The notes under the pieces are model-generated. The model saw nothing but the letters and a program-made list of their open reading frames with translations. It did not search any database and had not been told where the DNA came from. The position numbers and the translations under genes were made by a program. 14,662 nt of DNA from Nitrospira sp. ST-bin4 (GTDB taxonomy: Bacteria; Nitrospirota; Nitrospiria; Nitrospirales; Nitrospiraceae): assembly GCA_002083565.1 (NCBI GenBank), contig MSXM01000002.1, positions 29,986-44,647 on the forward strand. Direction: 5' to 3'. Positions 13,959 through 14,662 of this stretch are shown in pieces (the first letter of the stretch is position 1; the number at the start of each line of letters is the position of its first letter).

Positions 13959-14662
13959 ATGCCGGAGTATGACCAAGCCCTTGTTTTGCCGAATGATGAG
14001 CACAATCAACAGCTCGTCGCCAATGTCCATCCCGGCAATTGGGTCAATCCAGAGCCGGCTGGCCGGTACAACATTGTGGTCATCGGGGCAGGAACCGCCG
14101 GATTGATTACGGCGGTTATTGCTGCGAGTCTGGGGGCTAAGGTCGCGTTGATCGAGAAACATTTGATGGGCGGCGATTGTTTGAATGTCGGATGCGTGCC
14201 GTCGAAAGGGATGATCCGTGCTGCCAGGGCGTGGGCCGATCTGCGCAATGCTGCTGAGTTCGGCCTCCATGTCCCCGCCGGGGTAAAATACGACTTCGGG
14301 GCTGTCATGGCGCGGATGCGAAAATTGCGGGCTCGTATCAGCCGGAACGATTCAGCCCATCGGTACACGAAATTAGGGGTGGATGTGTATATCGGCAGCG
14401 GACGATTTACCAGTTCTGACGCCATCCAGGTCGATGGGTCTGCAGGAAACCGAACCCTAACCTTTGCGAAAGCAGCCATTTGCACGGGCGCCCGTGCGGC
14501 TGCCCCTCCGACGCCTGGATTGAAAGAGGCAGGGTATCTCACTAATGAAACGGTGTTCTCGCTGACGGAATTGCCGGCGCGTATCGGCGTCATCGGGGCA
14601 GGCCCGATCGGATGTGAGCTGGCGCAATCCTTCGCGCGATTCGGGAGCCAAGTTTATCTGGT
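13959..14662 (+). CDS. Mercuric-reductase-like FAD/NAD(P) disulfide oxidoreductase, partial
   Basis: The first 234 codons of a class I pyridine nucleotide-disulfide oxidoreductase run to the window end without a stop. The start ATG at 13959 has GAAAGG about 9 nt upstream. After a 36-residue N-terminal extension come the FAD-binding VIGAGTAGL (41-49), an acidic residue closing the second strand (ALIEKH) and the redox-active disulfide GDCLNVGCVPSK (Cys74, Cys79). ICTGARAAAPPTPG marks the end of the FAD segment, and the NAD(P)-binding VIGAGPIGCELAQSFARFG (about 212-230) follows. The active-site motif is shared by mercuric reductase, dihydrolipoamide dehydrogenase and glutathione reductase. The mercury-specific C-terminal cysteines lie outside the window. 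With the TVP38 gene upstream and no mer genes visible, MerA activity should not be assumed. Confidence 0.92.
   Translation, partial: MPEYDQALVLPNDEHNQQLVANVHPGNWVNPEPAGRYNIVVIGAGTAGLITAVIAASLGAKVALIEKHLMGGDCLNVGCVPSKGMIRAARAWADLRNAAEFGLHVPAGVKYDFGAVMARMRKLRARISRNDSAHRYTKLGVDVYIGSGRFTSSDAIQVDGSAGNRTLTFAKAAICTGARAAAPPTPGLKEAGYLTNETVFSLTELPARIGVIGAGPIGCELAQSFARFGSQVYL

Noticed and set aside
14000..14662. Mercury resistance (merA) assignment for the last gene.
   Set aside because: No heavy-metal domain and no mer neighbours are visible, and the deciding C-terminal cysteines are outside the window.

Overview
The window looks like chromosomal DNA from a Gram-negative bacterium of moderately high GC content. 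A Nitrospira-type (Nitrospirota) genome is my best guess, from overall gene style and content, and it is an inference: there is no rRNA or other taxonomic marker. An outer membrane is certain, because the window encodes a BcsC-like outer-membrane porin, a YnbE-type lipoprotein and a YdbH/AsmA-like bridge protein. No mobile element, tRNA, rRNA or CRISPR array was found.

Layout. Bases 1-984 hold the 3' part of an unrecognised gene and a stand-alone groES with its own terminator. Bases 985-1601 have no intact gene, but contain the decayed 5' end of an enolase-superfamily (dipeptide-epimerase-like) gene on the minus strand. Bases 1602-2513 encode a membrane-associated DUF6635-like protein. Bases 2590-7609 (minus strand) form a compact cellulose-type exopolysaccharide operon of two genes: one giant polypeptide fusing a GH8 endoglucanase (BcsZ), a cellulose synthase (BcsA) and two PilZ-like domains, followed 19 nt later by a short BcsC-like TPR/beta-barrel protein. 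No bcsB is present.

Divergent from this operon, across about 257 bp rich in inverted repeats, lies ydbH-ynbE-ydbL (7867-11238), the intermembrane lipid-transport operon known from enterobacteria. A cytosolic sulfite-oxidase-like molybdoenzyme (11243-11887, minus) converges on it with only 4 nt between the stop codons. Bases 12059-12971 carry a secreted EF-hand protein and a small lipoprotein. Bases 13164-14662 carry a TVP38/TMEM64 membrane protein followed by a mercuric-reductase-like flavoprotein that runs off the window.

The most unusual item is the BcsZ-BcsA-PilZ-PilZ fusion in a locus without BcsB. In standard systems BcsZ is a separate periplasmic enzyme and BcsA carries one PilZ domain that binds c-di-GMP. 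Here hydrolase, synthase and what look like two c-di-GMP sensor modules are on one chain, exported through an unusually short BcsC. Its divergent neighbour is an envelope lipid-transport operon, and the shared intergenic region carries palindromes that could coordinate the two.
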